This document shows positions 26,222 to 34,667 of a stretch of DNA of 64,000 bases, piece after piece. The position numbers were made by a program, and so were the translations under genes. Source of the stretch: Kiloniella spongiae (GTDB lineage Bacteria; Pseudomonadota; Alphaproteobacteria; Kiloniellales; Kiloniellaceae); assembly GCF_001026905.1 (NCBI RefSeq), contig NZ_LAQL01000007.1:62001-126000 (forward strand), given 5' to 3'. Position 1 is the first letter of the stretch. The number at the start of each line of letters is the position of its first letter. Below the pieces are notes generated by a model that saw only the letters and a program-made list of their open reading frames with translations, did no database searches and was not told the DNA's origin.

Positions 26222-27154
26222 GTGTCAGGACATATTACACAATCGACAATTTTGAATGCTTACGATTTGATAAAAGAACATGTTCGCCGTACGCCTATTT
26301 TAAGAGTACCTGCCGGAGAACTCGTCGATGATGTCTCGATAACGTTAAAGTTAGAGCAGATGCAGCACTCCGGATCTTTTAAAGCCAGAGGCGGATTTAA
26401 TGCTCTCTTGTCTGGTGGTGTACCGGCGACAGGTGTCATTGCTGCTTCTGGTGGCAACCATGGCGCTGCGGTTGCTTACGCAGCAAATAAACTAGGGGTA
26501 CGTGCCGAAATTTTTGTACCTGAAATAGTATCTCCTGCAAAACTTGCAAAGCTGGAACAGTATGGTGCCCGGATTAATGTTATTGGGGCAAATTTCTCTG
26601 AAGCTTTGGTTGCGTGTCTTGAGCGTCAGAAAGAAACAGGTGCCAAGTTACTTCATGCCTATGATCAACAGGAAATTGTTGCTGGTCAGGGAACTGCTGG
26701 CCTCGAATTTGAAGAGCAAGCACCGGAGATTGATAGTCTGTTAGTGGCTGTTGGCGGCGGCGGATTAATTGGAGGTCTTGCGTCCTGGTATCGTGGCAAA
26801 ATCAAAATTATTGCTGTCGAAACCGAAGGAACAGCGACGCTGCACTCTGCATTGAATGCAGGTCAGCCCGTTAGTGTTTCTGTCTCTGGTCTTGCAGCGG
26901 ATGCTTTGGGGGCTAGCCTGATTGGTGACTATGGTTTTGACGCTGGGCAAAACTTTGTCCACCAATCGGTTCTTGTTACCGATGCCGATGTCAAAGCCGC
27001 GCAGGATTGCCTTTGGAACAATTATCGTCAAATTGCAGAACCAGGTGGTGCAACGGCCTTGGCTGCATTGTTGTCCGGTGTTTATGCTCCTGACAAAAAC
27101 GAGAAGGTTGGCGTCTTGATTTGTGGCGGCAATGCTTCGCTGTCAGGTTTTTAG
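26222..27154 (+). CDS. Threonine dehydratase-like fold-type II PLP enzyme
   Basis: About 310 residues. No ATG is available; GTG codons at 26183, 26213 and 26222 are possible. GTG 26222 has AGGTGAAAG at a sensible distance and starts near the family N-terminus (QSTILNAYDLIKEHVRRTPIL). SGSFKARGGFNALL contains the PLP Lys, ASGGNHGAAVAYAA is the substrate loop, and VGGGGLIGG binds the cofactor phosphate. Family members deaminate threonine or serine, or eliminate from related beta-substituted amino acids. No C-terminal ACT regulatory domain is present, so it is a catabolic type. It is divergent from ovoA, but a role in ovothiol C-S cleavage is only a guess. Confidence 0.85.
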   Translation: MSGHITQSTILNAYDLIKEHVRRTPILRVPAGELVDDVSITLKLEQMQHSGSFKARGGFNALLSGGVPATGVIAASGGNHGAAVAYAANKLGVRAEIFVPEIVSPAKLAKLEQYGARINVIGANFSEALVACLERQKETGAKLLHAYDQQEIVAGQGTAGLEFEEQAPEIDSLLVAVGGGGLIGGLASWYRGKIKIIAVETEGTATLHSALNAGQPVSVSVSGLAADALGASLIGDYGFDAGQNFVHQSVLVTDADVKAAQDCLWNNYRQIAEPGGATALAALLSGVYAPDKNEKVGVLICGGNASLSGF

Positions 27155-27186
27155 TGCAATTATTTGATTTCATCTGAAAACCCAAA

Positions 27187-27226
27187 AAAAACGACTAACC
27201 AAATAAGTGGTTAGTCGTTTTCTTTT
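27187..27226 (+). terminator. Intrinsic terminator after the PLP enzyme gene
   Basis: Stem AAACGACTAACC/GGTTAGTCGTTT with an eight-base loop followed by TTCTTTT; an A-run precedes the stem, so it can work in both directions for the convergent DM13 gene too. Confidence 0.85.
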
Positions 27227-27284
27227 GAATAGACCCTTCCGGGGGGAGGAGCGGCCTATTCCGTAACCTTCGGGAGAGTTTAGG

Positions 27285-27677
27285 TTACTTTAGACTTGCA
27301 ACGCCAAGAGGAACGTCGAATTTTTCACACCAAACATAAATTTCGTTAAAGTTTGCTGGGTTAATACTTGCAGGCAGGCTGTATTCCTGTTTACCTGTTT
27401 TGCTTTTAAGCGGTGCGAAGATTGTGCTTTTGTCCACGCCATCTTTACCAAAGGCTAGTTTGGGATCCGGCGCGCCATCAAGTGAGAAGTTATCCGCAAG
27501 AATGACAATGTAGCTGCCGTCACTTGCTTTTTTAATCTCAACATTACCTGTGGTTATGTGGTCGCTTCTGCCTTCAAAAGATCCTTTTGAAACGCTACCG
27601 CCTGCGTGGGCAGATGTGATTGAGAAAGTTGTTGCTGCCAAGAAAGCTACGGCGAGGAATTTGAATAAACGTTTCAT
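27285..27677 (-). CDS. Secreted DM13 domain protein
   Basis: 130 residues. Signal peptide MKRLFKFLAVAFLAATTFSI, cleavage near AHA. The mature part is one DM13 domain: GSVSKGSFEGRSDHITTGNV, ILADNFSLDGAPDPKLAF, and the C-terminal EIYVWCEKFDVPLGVA carrying the near-invariant Cys of this family. DM13 domains are proposed redox or electron-transfer modules, often in periplasmic or extracellular proteins; biochemical proof is thin. It is divergent from a TetR regulator gene and has an imperfect FNR-like site upstream. Confidence 0.85.
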   Translation of the reverse strand: MKRLFKFLAVAFLAATTFSITSAHAGGSVSKGSFEGRSDHITTGNVEIKKASDGSYIVILADNFSLDGAPDPKLAFGKDGVDKSTIFAPLKSKTGKQEYSLPASINPANFNEIYVWCEKFDVPLGVASLK

Positions 27678-27732
27678 TTTTTATCTCCACAATAAAGAAG
27701 TACTGAACGGTCTTAATCAAGCCATCCATTAT

Positions 27733-27746
27733 CTGATTTAGATCAC
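27733..27746. promoter_or_regulatory. Imperfect CRP/FNR-like site
   Basis: CTGATTTAGATCAC keeps the inner TGAT-N4-ATCA of an FNR-type box but has C at both outer positions. It lies 56 bases upstream of the DM13 start. A good -10 at the right distance on the minus strand was not found, so support is weak. Confidence 0.3.
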
Positions 27747-27761
27747 TACCCAATCGGACAC

Positions 27762-27805
27762 TTGATCCGGCTTCCTAGCTAATATAGTATTAGGAACTGA
27801 TCAGT
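27762..27805 (+). promoter_or_regulatory. TetR promoter with overlapping operator
   Basis: TTGATC (27762-27767) and TAGTAT (27785-27790) are 17 bases apart, a good sigma70-like promoter. The perfect palindrome ACTGATCAGT (27796-27805), inside GGAACTGATCAGTCC, covers the predicted start site. This is the arrangement expected for TetR autorepression. The leader to the TTG start would be about 105 bases. Confidence 0.55.
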
Positions 27806-27903
27806 CCAAAACACAAAAGCGTGATGATGATGTTATATCAATGAGATCTAATATCTAAGAGGCATCATTTGATTAAATGAGTAAGCTTAAAAGGTAAGAT
27901 GAT

Positions 27904-28497
27904 TTGGCAAGACCACGTGAGTTCGATGAAGCGGATGCCTTGGATAGAGCAATGCAGGTTTTCTGGACGAAAGGCTATGAAGGGACTGGAATCAGTGACC
28001 TTCTGGAAGCCATGCAAATTGGCCGGGGGAGTCTTTATAAAGCTTTTGGCGATAAAAAAGGGTTGTTTCTGGCTGCGTTGAAACAATACGAAAAAAACTG
28101 TATTGAACCGGGTTTGCAGTTTTTAAACGATAGAAATATCCCTGATGGTGCGCAACGTATTCAGATGCTGTTGGAAACGGTTGTTGCTGTTGTTGAGAGT
28201 GACAATGACCGCCGAGGATGTTTCCTGTGTAATACTGCTGTTGATCAAGCCCCCCATGATCCGGAAATAAGTAAGACCTGTCAGGATATGATGGGGAAAA
28301 TGGTACAGGGATTTTATGGAGCCCTGAAAGATACAACTCGACATAAGAATCTCGGTGAAGAGGCTTTACAAAAAAAGGCAATGGGATTGAATATTGCCTA
28401 CAACGGTCTTCGCATTATGGTCAAAGCAGGATATGCACCGGAAGATGTACGAAAAACAATTAATACGATCTTGGCCGAGTTTGATCTGCTGACATAA
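27904..28497 (+). CDS. TetR/AcrR family transcriptional regulator
   Basis: 197 residues from a TTG codon at 27904, preceded by AAAGGTAAG. The N-terminus MARPREFDEADALDRAMQVF and TGISDLLEAMQIGRGSLYKAFGDKKGLF form the TetR helix-turn-helix. The C-terminal domain with GCFLCNTAVDQAPHDPEI (the GC/CFL block) matches the TetR_C subgroup that often senses reactive electrophiles or controls dehydrogenases and efflux. An ACTGATCAGT palindrome lies at its predicted promoter. Targets could include itself and the divergent DM13 gene. Confidence 0.9.
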   Translation: MARPREFDEADALDRAMQVFWTKGYEGTGISDLLEAMQIGRGSLYKAFGDKKGLFLAALKQYEKNCIEPGLQFLNDRNIPDGAQRIQMLLETVVAVVESDNDRRGCFLCNTAVDQAPHDPEISKTCQDMMGKMVQGFYGALKDTTRHKNLGEEALQKKAMGLNIAYNGLRIMVKAGYAPEDVRKTINTILAEFDLLT

Positions 28498-28698
28498 AGC
28501 CGTCTTTATAGTTTAGGCAAACTTATACGGTCTCTTAAATAATTGTCGGGAAAATAAAGCCTAACAACCTTAATTGTGGCTTTTTTAAATTCATGCCTTG
28601 CTGAACTCTATCCCATGCCTTAGCGTCCTTTTGTCTGCGATAGATAAGATGATTTACCGTTGGCAATATCCCCTAAAACGCCTGAAAATGAGGTTGGC

Positions 28699-29610
28699 AT
28701 GTCTTCTCAACGCTGGGCAATTCTGTTCTTGATAGTTGCACAACTTCTTTGGGCGGGGAACTTTGTTGTTGGTCGGGCCGTTTCAACAGAAATAGCGCCT
28801 CTGACACTTTCTTTCTGGCGCTGGACGCTTGCGCTTGCTTGCCTTCTCCCCTTTACAGTTGCTTCGTTAAAAAAAGATTGGCATCTGTTCCAACCGGTTA
28901 TTGGGAAGATGATTATCCTGGGACTGTTGAGTGTTGCCAGCTTTAATACGCTTCTTTATTTTGGGCTGCAAACAACGGCCGCAACCAATGCTGCGCTGTT
29001 TAATTCGATGATTCCGGTTATCATTATTGGACTGTCATTTGTGTTTTTTGGTGACAGAATCCGGTCAATACAGGCTGTTGGAATCGTGATCTCTTTTTGT
29101 GGTGTGTTGACACTTCTCGTTCGAGGACATCCTGAAAACCTGTTGAACCTCACTTTGAATAAGGGGGATCTGTTCGTTCTTGGGGCTGTGTTGAGTTGGT
29201 CCTTGTATTCTTTGCTGCTCCGGTGGAAGCCGACGGGTGCATCACCGTTCTCGTTCATTTTGTTAAATGTACTTATTGGTGAAGCGGCTCTTGCGATGCT
29301 CTACTTACCCGGCTGGATAGAATCTACCCCATTGGAAATGACAACAGATAACCTGTTGGCAGTCTTTTATGCGGGCGTACCGGTCTCTATTGTTGCCTTC
29401 ATTTGCTGGAACGAAGGGGTTAAACATGTGGGAGCCAGTTTGGCCGGGCAATTTATTCATCTCTTGCCTGTTTTTGCCGCAACGCTAGCTATTTTATTAC
29501 TTGGGGAAAAACCGGAGATATATCACGCTGTTGGGGCTGTATTAATCGGGTTTGGAGTTTGGTTGTCGGTTCGAAAAAAACGTAAACCTGTGGTGGTTTC
29601 TTCCCAATAG
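28699..29610 (+). CDS. EamA/DMT family transporter
   Basis: 303 residues from ATG 28699, chosen for the nearby GAGG; an in-frame TTG at 28660 would add 13 polar residues. It has ten predicted helices in two EamA repeats. The first opens LFLIVAQLLWAGNFVVGRAV and contains PLTLSFWRWTLAL; the second starts near GDLFVLGAVLSWSLYSLLLR. The end, GASLAGQFIHLLPVFAATLA and LGEKPEIYHAVGAVLIGFGV, is classic. These proteins move metabolites or drugs across the inner membrane; the substrate is unknown. It stands alone between TetR and BASS-type genes. Confidence 0.9.
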   Translation: MSSQRWAILFLIVAQLLWAGNFVVGRAVSTEIAPLTLSFWRWTLALACLLPFTVASLKKDWHLFQPVIGKMIILGLLSVASFNTLLYFGLQTTAATNAALFNSMIPVIIIGLSFVFFGDRIRSIQAVGIVISFCGVLTLLVRGHPENLLNLTLNKGDLFVLGAVLSWSLYSLLLRWKPTGASPFSFILLNVLIGEAALAMLYLPGWIESTPLEMTTDNLLAVFYAGVPVSIVAFICWNEGVKHVGASLAGQFIHLLPVFAATLAILLLGEKPEIYHAVGAVLIGFGVWLSVRKKRKPVVVSSQ

Positions 29611-29669
29611 TTGGTCAGACGACCGATACAAATCTGATAATCAAAGGGTATCAAAGATAAAGAGGTTAT

Positions 29670-30650
29670 ATGAGGCTGCTATCCAAACTGTTTACAGACA
29701 TTGGGAATAGGGCCTCTCTGATTTTGGCGCTGAGTTTGCCTCTTTGTGCCTACCTGCCTTCCGCTGTTAGTAAGATGTTGTTGCCTTATATGACGCTTAT
29801 CATCATTGGTCTTATCTCTTTGGCTATGATCAGGGTCGATTTAACACGCGTCATTGGCCATTTAAATAACCCGATTTCTTTGTCGCTTGCTCTACTAATT
29901 TTAATGCTTGTTTTTCCTTTGGGTGTGAATTGGATCGCGCTGTATTTTTCCCTTTCAGCTCCAATCCATATCGCGTTGGTTCTGATGGCTTGTGCACCGC
30001 CTTTGGGGGCTGCACCAAATCTTGCGTATATTTTGAAGCTTGATGGTGAATTGGTGTTCAATATCACCTTGGCAGGAACTGCAATTATTCCGCTAACAGC
30101 ACCTTGGATTATCGGCATTACGCTAGGGGATCAGATGTTTTTTGATCAATGGGCACTTTTTCAAAAATTACTGATCACCGTGGGAAGTTCTTTTCTGATT
30201 GCGATTATCGTTCGAAAGGTCTTAGGGCGAGAGTGGATTAAAAAAAGTGGTACGCAGCTGGATGGCATAAGCACTGTTATAATGGTGCTGTTTGTGGCAA
30301 CGGCAATGGCTGGTGTATCTGAAATTATAGAGAGAGATCCTTTGTATATGCTCTTTCTATTAAGTATTGCTGTTGCATCTAATTTTGGTGCCCAATTTCT
30401 ATTTTCGATCATCGGGATTTTGGTTCGACGTGTTTGTCGCCCGTTTAATTCAATCAAGGATGTGAAAAGAGAGAGCGTCTTGTCTTTTGCGATGATTGCG
30501 GGCAACAGAAATTTAGGACTTGTTGCGGCAGCTATCCCGATCACTTTTCTAGAGGAAATACTTCCTTTTTTAGCTCTTTATCAAGTGCCAATCTATTTAA
30601 CACCTATGGTGGGTGGCGTGTTGTATGGATATCTCTTGAGAAGAAAATAG
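29670..30650 (+). CDS. Bile acid:sodium symporter-like (BASS/SBF) membrane protein
   Basis: 326 residues, about ten helices. MACAPPLGAAPNLAYILKLDGELVFNITLAGTAIIPLTAPW resembles the unwound transmembrane-4 region with its polar Na+-site residues in BASS-fold transporters, and FAMIAGNRNLGLVAAAIPIT resembles the transmembrane-9 crossover. Similarity to arsenite permease ACR3, which shares the fold, is possible, but the Cys essential in ACR3 is not obvious. The likely role is Na+-coupled uptake of an organic anion. The ATG follows AAAGAGG. It is unusual for the family to be rich in Ile/Leu with short loops, but the length is normal. Confidence 0.75.
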   Translation: MRLLSKLFTDIGNRASLILALSLPLCAYLPSAVSKMLLPYMTLIIIGLISLAMIRVDLTRVIGHLNNPISLSLALLILMLVFPLGVNWIALYFSLSAPIHIALVLMACAPPLGAAPNLAYILKLDGELVFNITLAGTAIIPLTAPWIIGITLGDQMFFDQWALFQKLLITVGSSFLIAIIVRKVLGREWIKKSGTQLDGISTVIMVLFVATAMAGVSEIIERDPLYMLFLLSIAVASNFGAQFLFSIIGILVRRVCRPFNSIKDVKRESVLSFAMIAGNRNLGLVAAAIPITFLEEILPFLALYQVPIYLTPMVGGVLYGYLLRRK

Positions 30651-30800
30651 TGGTTGAGAAGGCACTAATGATTGTCTGAACGTTATTCTTTTAACGAGTA
30701 CGATTCGTAAGGGAATTAAAAAAAACGTTCAATATAATTTTATTTAATACATTGATAAATATTGAGTATTTTAATTTTAATTATTTATGACAATCAAGTT

Positions 30801-30815
30801 GTTCTCTTTTTGTTC
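30801..30815 (+). promoter_or_regulatory. LexA (SOS) box, alphaproteobacterial type
   Basis: GTTCTCTTTTTGTTC fits GTTC-N7-GTTC, the direct-repeat LexA operator of Alphaproteobacteria, with the usual T-rich spacer. It ends 21 bases before the ATG of the radical SAM gene. Its position also argues that translation starts at 30837 and not at the in-frame TTG at 30762. Confidence 0.7.
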
Positions 30816-30836
30816 TCTTTAGTGTATTTTTTGATT

Positions 30837-31997
30837 ATGGAACAGATCACAGAGAAAACATCCGAAAATCAGGAAGGACTTGCAAAGGGCATTCTTCATC
30901 CCGATGCCCGTCGCGGACGTGGGGCAGTAACAAACCGGATGGGACGATTTGAATCATACCAGCGTGAGCGAACAGATGATGGTTGGGGTAGTCTGGACGA
31001 AGGTGAAAGATTGCAAACAGAGATCTCTCCTGACCCAAGTCGCTCTGTGATTTCAAAAAACAAATCTCCGGATATACCTTTTGAGCTATCTTTCAACCCA
31101 TATAAAGGATGTGAGCATGGTTGTATCTATTGCTTTGCAAGACCGACGCATGCTTATCTAGGCCATTCACCGGGCGTTGATTTTGAACGCCTGATTTACG
31201 TAAAAGATGCCGCTGCCGAGTTGTTAGGTAAAGAGCTATCCAAAAAATCATACAAGTGTCAGGCCATTGCATTTGGTGCCAATACGGATCCCTATCAACC
31301 CATTGAACGCGAGCAAAAAATTACCCGACAAGCTCTGGAGGTTTGCGAAGCTTTTAATCAACCCGTTGGTATCATCACCAAAGGGTATCTGGTGATGCGG
31401 GATGCCGATATCCTACAGCGGATGGCACAGAAGAATCTGGTATCTGTAGCTATATCAGTAACAACCCTGGATCGTAAGTTGGCACGGGCGATGGAACCCA
31501 GAGCGAGTACTCCGTCTAAGCGTCTTGATGCTGTCCGGCAGCTGACGGAACTAGGCGTACCCGTATCTGTTTTAATGGCACCGATTATTCCAGCGTTAAA
31601 TGACCACGAAATTGAACGGGTTCTCGGGCTTTCTGCGCGTGCCGGCGCAGTTTCCTGTAGCTATGTTTTACTACGGTTACCAGGTGAGATCAGGGACCTG
31701 TGGGTTGAGTGGCTGTGTCTGCATTATCCAAACCGGGCTAATCGTGTCATGGGAATATTGAAATCAATGCGGGGCGGGCGTGACTATGATGCGCGATGGG
31801 GAAAACGTATGCGAGGTGAAGGTGTTTTTGCGCAATTGATTGCCGATCGTTTTGCTTTGGCCCGTAAACGCTATGGATTGAACAAAAGATCCCTGCGGTA
31901 TCTTGATGTCAGCCAGTTTACAGTTCCGCCTGATTTAAAGAAAACCGAATGCAAGAAGAGAACTCTTTCTTCTGATCAATTGGACCTGTTTGGCTGA
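30837..31997 (+). CDS. PA0069-type radical SAM protein, SOS-regulated candidate
   Basis: 386 residues from ATG 30837. NPYKGCEHGCIYCFARPTHAY holds C-x3-C-x2-C for the 4Fe-4S cluster that cleaves SAM. The N-terminal RRGRGAVTNRMGRFE and the C-terminal MRGEGVFAQLIADRF are characteristic of the PA0069 family, distantly related to spore photoproduct lyase SplB. The reaction is not established, but a nucleic-acid role is often suspected. A LexA box overlaps the presumed promoter. No clear Shine-Dalgarno precedes the ATG, so a leaderless transcript is possible. No imuA/imuB/dnaE2 genes are within this window. Confidence 0.9.
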   Translation: MEQITEKTSENQEGLAKGILHPDARRGRGAVTNRMGRFESYQRERTDDGWGSLDEGERLQTEISPDPSRSVISKNKSPDIPFELSFNPYKGCEHGCIYCFARPTHAYLGHSPGVDFERLIYVKDAAAELLGKELSKKSYKCQAIAFGANTDPYQPIEREQKITRQALEVCEAFNQPVGIITKGYLVMRDADILQRMAQKNLVSVAISVTTLDRKLARAMEPRASTPSKRLDAVRQLTELGVPVSVLMAPIIPALNDHEIERVLGLSARAGAVSCSYVLLRLPGEIRDLWVEWLCLHYPNRANRVMGILKSMRGGRDYDARWGKRMRGEGVFAQLIADRFALARKRYGLNKRSLRYLDVSQFTVPPDLKKTECKKRTLSSDQLDLFG

Positions 31998-32014
31998 TGC
32001 TTCTTCAGAGCAAC

Positions 32015-32509
32015 TTAATCCTGAGCACGCAAATAATACATGATATCAAGAGAAGGAGGAGGAACATCGGTCTGGCTTAAAAGGCAGTGCACTTGACCAC
32101 GGTGATGCGTTTGGTGATTAAAAGCGTGTCGAAGAAGGGCGCTCATGGGGTCGCAGTGAGTATTGCCGGCAACATTGGTATAGGTAAGGTTATCATCCAG
32201 TGTGGTTTGAGCAATGTTTTGAGCATATTTGATAATGCGTAAATCTTCCGCCTCACGTGCTGTTTGTAAGCTGGCAAAGTCTTGATAGAGGATGTCGGAT
32301 AAAGATAAGCTTTCTGGAGAGGCCTCGAAACGACCAAACCAAATCTTGTCACCAACAAGGATGTGGTTCAGCGTGTTATGGATTGATCCGAAAAAACTGG
32401 GGCGTTGCGCTTTGTAATCTGCTTCTGACAGTTTTGAGCAGCTTTTGTAAAGCGTTTGATTTGCCCAATGATTATATTCGGCGAGTTGTGCAAGTTCGTT
32501 AGGCGTCAT
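32015..32509 (-). CDS. DinB family protein
   Basis: 164 residues, a four-helix bundle. The N-terminal LAEYNHWANQTLYKSCSKLS and the metal-ligand set, His in TLNHILVGDKIWFGRF and two His in HAFNHQTHHRGQVHCLL, identify DinB/YfiT-type proteins. These bind a divalent metal and may act as thiol (bacillithiol, mycothiol or glutathione-like) transferases; function here is unknown. The family name comes from a DNA-damage-inducible Bacillus gene, and it lies convergent to the SOS-box gene, which may be coincidence. Confidence 0.9.
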   Translation of the reverse strand: MTPNELAQLAEYNHWANQTLYKSCSKLSEADYKAQRPSFFGSIHNTLNHILVGDKIWFGRFEASPESLSLSDILYQDFASLQTAREAEDLRIIKYAQNIAQTTLDDNLTYTNVAGNTHCDPMSALLRHAFNHQTHHRGQVHCLLSQTDVPPPSLDIMYYLRAQD

Positions 32510-32619
32510 GTGCTGAGGATCCCAATTTTTGACATAATGTTGAGCTATGTAGTGTGTGGTTAAATCGTTATCTTTTCAATATTATATTATCGTAATTTAT
32601 TCATCTAAAAGGTTTTTTT

Positions 32620-33480
32620 GTGACTGACAGCATAAACAAAGATCATTTTGAAATACGTCTTGTCGAAAAACAGGAAATTCAATTTTTATGCGATCTAGCT
32701 GCGGGAGAAGGCTGGAATCCAGGTTTGAGAGATATTGAGTGTTTTTATCAGGCGGATAAAAGCGGCTTTTTTATCGGGCTATTAAACGGTGAGCCCATCG
32801 CGTGTATCTCTGCTGTTAAATATGGCGAAGATTATGGGTTTGTTGGGTTTTATATTGTCAGGGAACCCTGGCGTGGAAAAGGTTTTGGGCTTGCTATATG
32901 GGACTATGCGTTGGATAGCCTGAGTGGCAGAGTCATTGGCTTGGATGGTGTTGTTGATCAACAGGATAATTACATTCGTTCAGGCTTTAAGCTTGCACAC
33001 CGTAATATTCGCTTTGAAGGAACGGCAAAGGCCGAAGGAAATAAAGCTAAAAGCCTTGTTGACGTGAAATCCTTGCCTTTTGAACAGATCGCCGCTTTTG
33101 ATGCAGGCTGTTTCTTCGAAGAGCGTAAGAATTTTTTAAAGGCTTGGTTCGGAGAAGAAGGTCATGTTGGATTTGCCAAAATCAATGGCAAGGAAATAAA
33201 AGGTTACGGCCTCATCCGACCCTATTGTGATGGTTATAAAACGGGCCCTTTATTTGCTGCTGATCCAACTGTGGCGAATGATATTTTCAATGCCTTATGC
33301 ACCGAAGTTGAAGGCAGTAACATCATTCTGGATGTACCAGAAAATAACACGAATGGGCTATTGCTGGCAGAACATTACGGGCTTGAACAAAGCTTTGAAA
33401 CGGCCAGAATGTATAAGGGGGGTAATATTGATCTGCCGTTGGAGAAAATTTACGGGATCACCTCGTTTGAGCTAGGATAG
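32620..33480 (+). CDS. GNAT acetyltransferase with C-terminal second GNAT-like domain
   Basis: 286 residues from a GTG start preceded by AAAAGG. The N-terminal GNAT domain shows GFVGFYIVREPWRGKGFGLAIWDYAL (acetyl-CoA pyrophosphate loop RGKGFG). The second half, with GYGLIRPYCDGYKTGPLFAADPTVANDIFNAL, matches the YitH/HolE-type C-terminal acetyltransferase domain, and NGLLLAEHYGLEQSFETARMYKG is the usual end. The tandem architecture is common in bacteria; the substrate is unknown. Alone between convergent dinB and the DUF983 gene. Confidence 0.88.
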   Translation: MTDSINKDHFEIRLVEKQEIQFLCDLAAGEGWNPGLRDIECFYQADKSGFFIGLLNGEPIACISAVKYGEDYGFVGFYIVREPWRGKGFGLAIWDYALDSLSGRVIGLDGVVDQQDNYIRSGFKLAHRNIRFEGTAKAEGNKAKSLVDVKSLPFEQIAAFDAGCFFEERKNFLKAWFGEEGHVGFAKINGKEIKGYGLIRPYCDGYKTGPLFAADPTVANDIFNALCTEVEGSNIILDVPENNTNGLLLAEHYGLEQSFETARMYKGGNIDLPLEKIYGITSFELG

Positions 33481-33608
33481 TGATTCTGTAAGATAATACT
33501 GGGTAAGATGTGCTGCGACGTTGTGAAGCGTCACTTTGTTATCGTATGAAGCGTAATTAAAGGCTATTTATCATTCCATAACAAATCGGCCCGTTCTTTT
33601 TGAGCAGG

Positions 33609-34034
33609 ATGTCGAAAAACAATGTGGAATTTAACATGCACGATACAGCAGAGAAAATTTATCCCAAACTGTCTTCTATGAAGACAGGTACCCGTGGGAA
33701 ATGCCCTAGGTGCGGTGAGGGGAAAATCTTTGACGGATTTTTGACTGTTGCCAAAGGATGCAATGTTTGCGATCTTGACTATTCCTTTGCTGATCCTGCT
33801 GACGGTCCTGCTTTTTTTATTCAGATGCTGTTTTGTATTCCTGTTGTTGTCTTTGCCCTTTGGTTCGAGGTCAAGTTTGAGCCTGCAATTTGGGCGCATC
33901 TCTTAACAACAATGCCCTTGCTACTGTTAACCTGTATTCTTCCTTTGCGTCCCTTGAAAGGATGGTTGATTGCAAGCCAGTTCTTCTTCAAGGCCGAAGA
34001 AGGTCGGTTGGTTGTCGAGGGCGACGAAAAGTAA
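33609..34034 (+). CDS. DUF983 membrane protein
   Basis: 141 residues. A zinc-ribbon-like pair CPRCGEGKIF and CNVCDLDYSF is followed by DPADGPAFFIQML and two membrane helices, the DUF983 pattern. In several Alphaproteobacteria such genes lie near cytochrome oxidase assembly genes, but none is here. The start is uncertain: TTG 33600, ATG 33609 and ATG 33636 are all in frame, and no well-spaced ribosome site decides. ATG 33609 is chosen. Confidence 0.82.
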   Translation: MSKNNVEFNMHDTAEKIYPKLSSMKTGTRGKCPRCGEGKIFDGFLTVAKGCNVCDLDYSFADPADGPAFFIQMLFCIPVVVFALWFEVKFEPAIWAHLLTTMPLLLLTCILPLRPLKGWLIASQFFFKAEEGRLVVEGDEK

Positions 34035-34079
34035 AACTCAATTCAAGATGTTTTAAAGTTGATCACAAAAGCTCTTAAT

Positions 34080-34511
34080 CTAAGCTTCAAGTTCTCGGTT
34101 AAGAACCAAAGATGTTTTCAATTCGCTTACGACAGTATTGGCAGAAAGTCTGTTGCGCACATCATTGAGGGCTTCGGGGGTTTCTGCCATGACCTCGACC
34201 AGGAGGTCTGGTTCGCCAGCCAGGGAATAACACCGGATTACTTCCGGAAAACTGGATATTTCGGTGATTAAATCTTTTGCAGGTGTATGTGTCAGGTTCA
34301 AAAACAGGAAAGCCCGGAAACCACGGGTTGATGCATTTTTTAGCTCTACTCTGTATCCAGTAATGATTTGATCGTCTTCGAGACGTTGCAGACGGTGGCG
34401 AACAGTTGATCTGGCAATATTGGTTTGTGTCGCAATACCTTTGATAGTTTCGCGCGCGTTGTTACGCAATACCTGTAAAATCTGGCGATCAGTTTTATCT
34501 AAATCACGCAT
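34080..34511 (-). CDS. Lrp/AsnC family transcriptional regulator
   Basis: 143 residues from ATG 34511 (a TTG at 34541 is also open). The helix-turn-helix is LDKTDRQILQVLRNNARETI plus GIATQTNIARSTVRHRLQRL; the RAM domain follows with CYSLAGEPDLLVEVMAETPE. It is divergent from the large kinase/M23/PLP fusion gene with about 156 bases between start codons, and is its most likely regulator. An amino acid or amine effector would fit a catabolic PLP enzyme. Confidence 0.9.
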   Translation of the reverse strand: MRDLDKTDRQILQVLRNNARETIKGIATQTNIARSTVRHRLQRLEDDQIITGYRVELKNASTRGFRAFLFLNLTHTPAKDLITEISSFPEVIRCYSLAGEPDLLVEVMAETPEALNDVRNRLSANTVVSELKTSLVLNRELEA

Positions 34512-34667
34512 CAAAATGCCAATATCTTCTGCCAATTGCAAATACCGGGCAGAGAATATCAGGCACCTGTCATAAAAACAATCAAACGCGCATAATGGCG
34601 AAAGATGTGGGCGTTTATTTTTTTTATACTGCTTTCAAATAATTAACTGCAGTACAGGGTGCATGAT

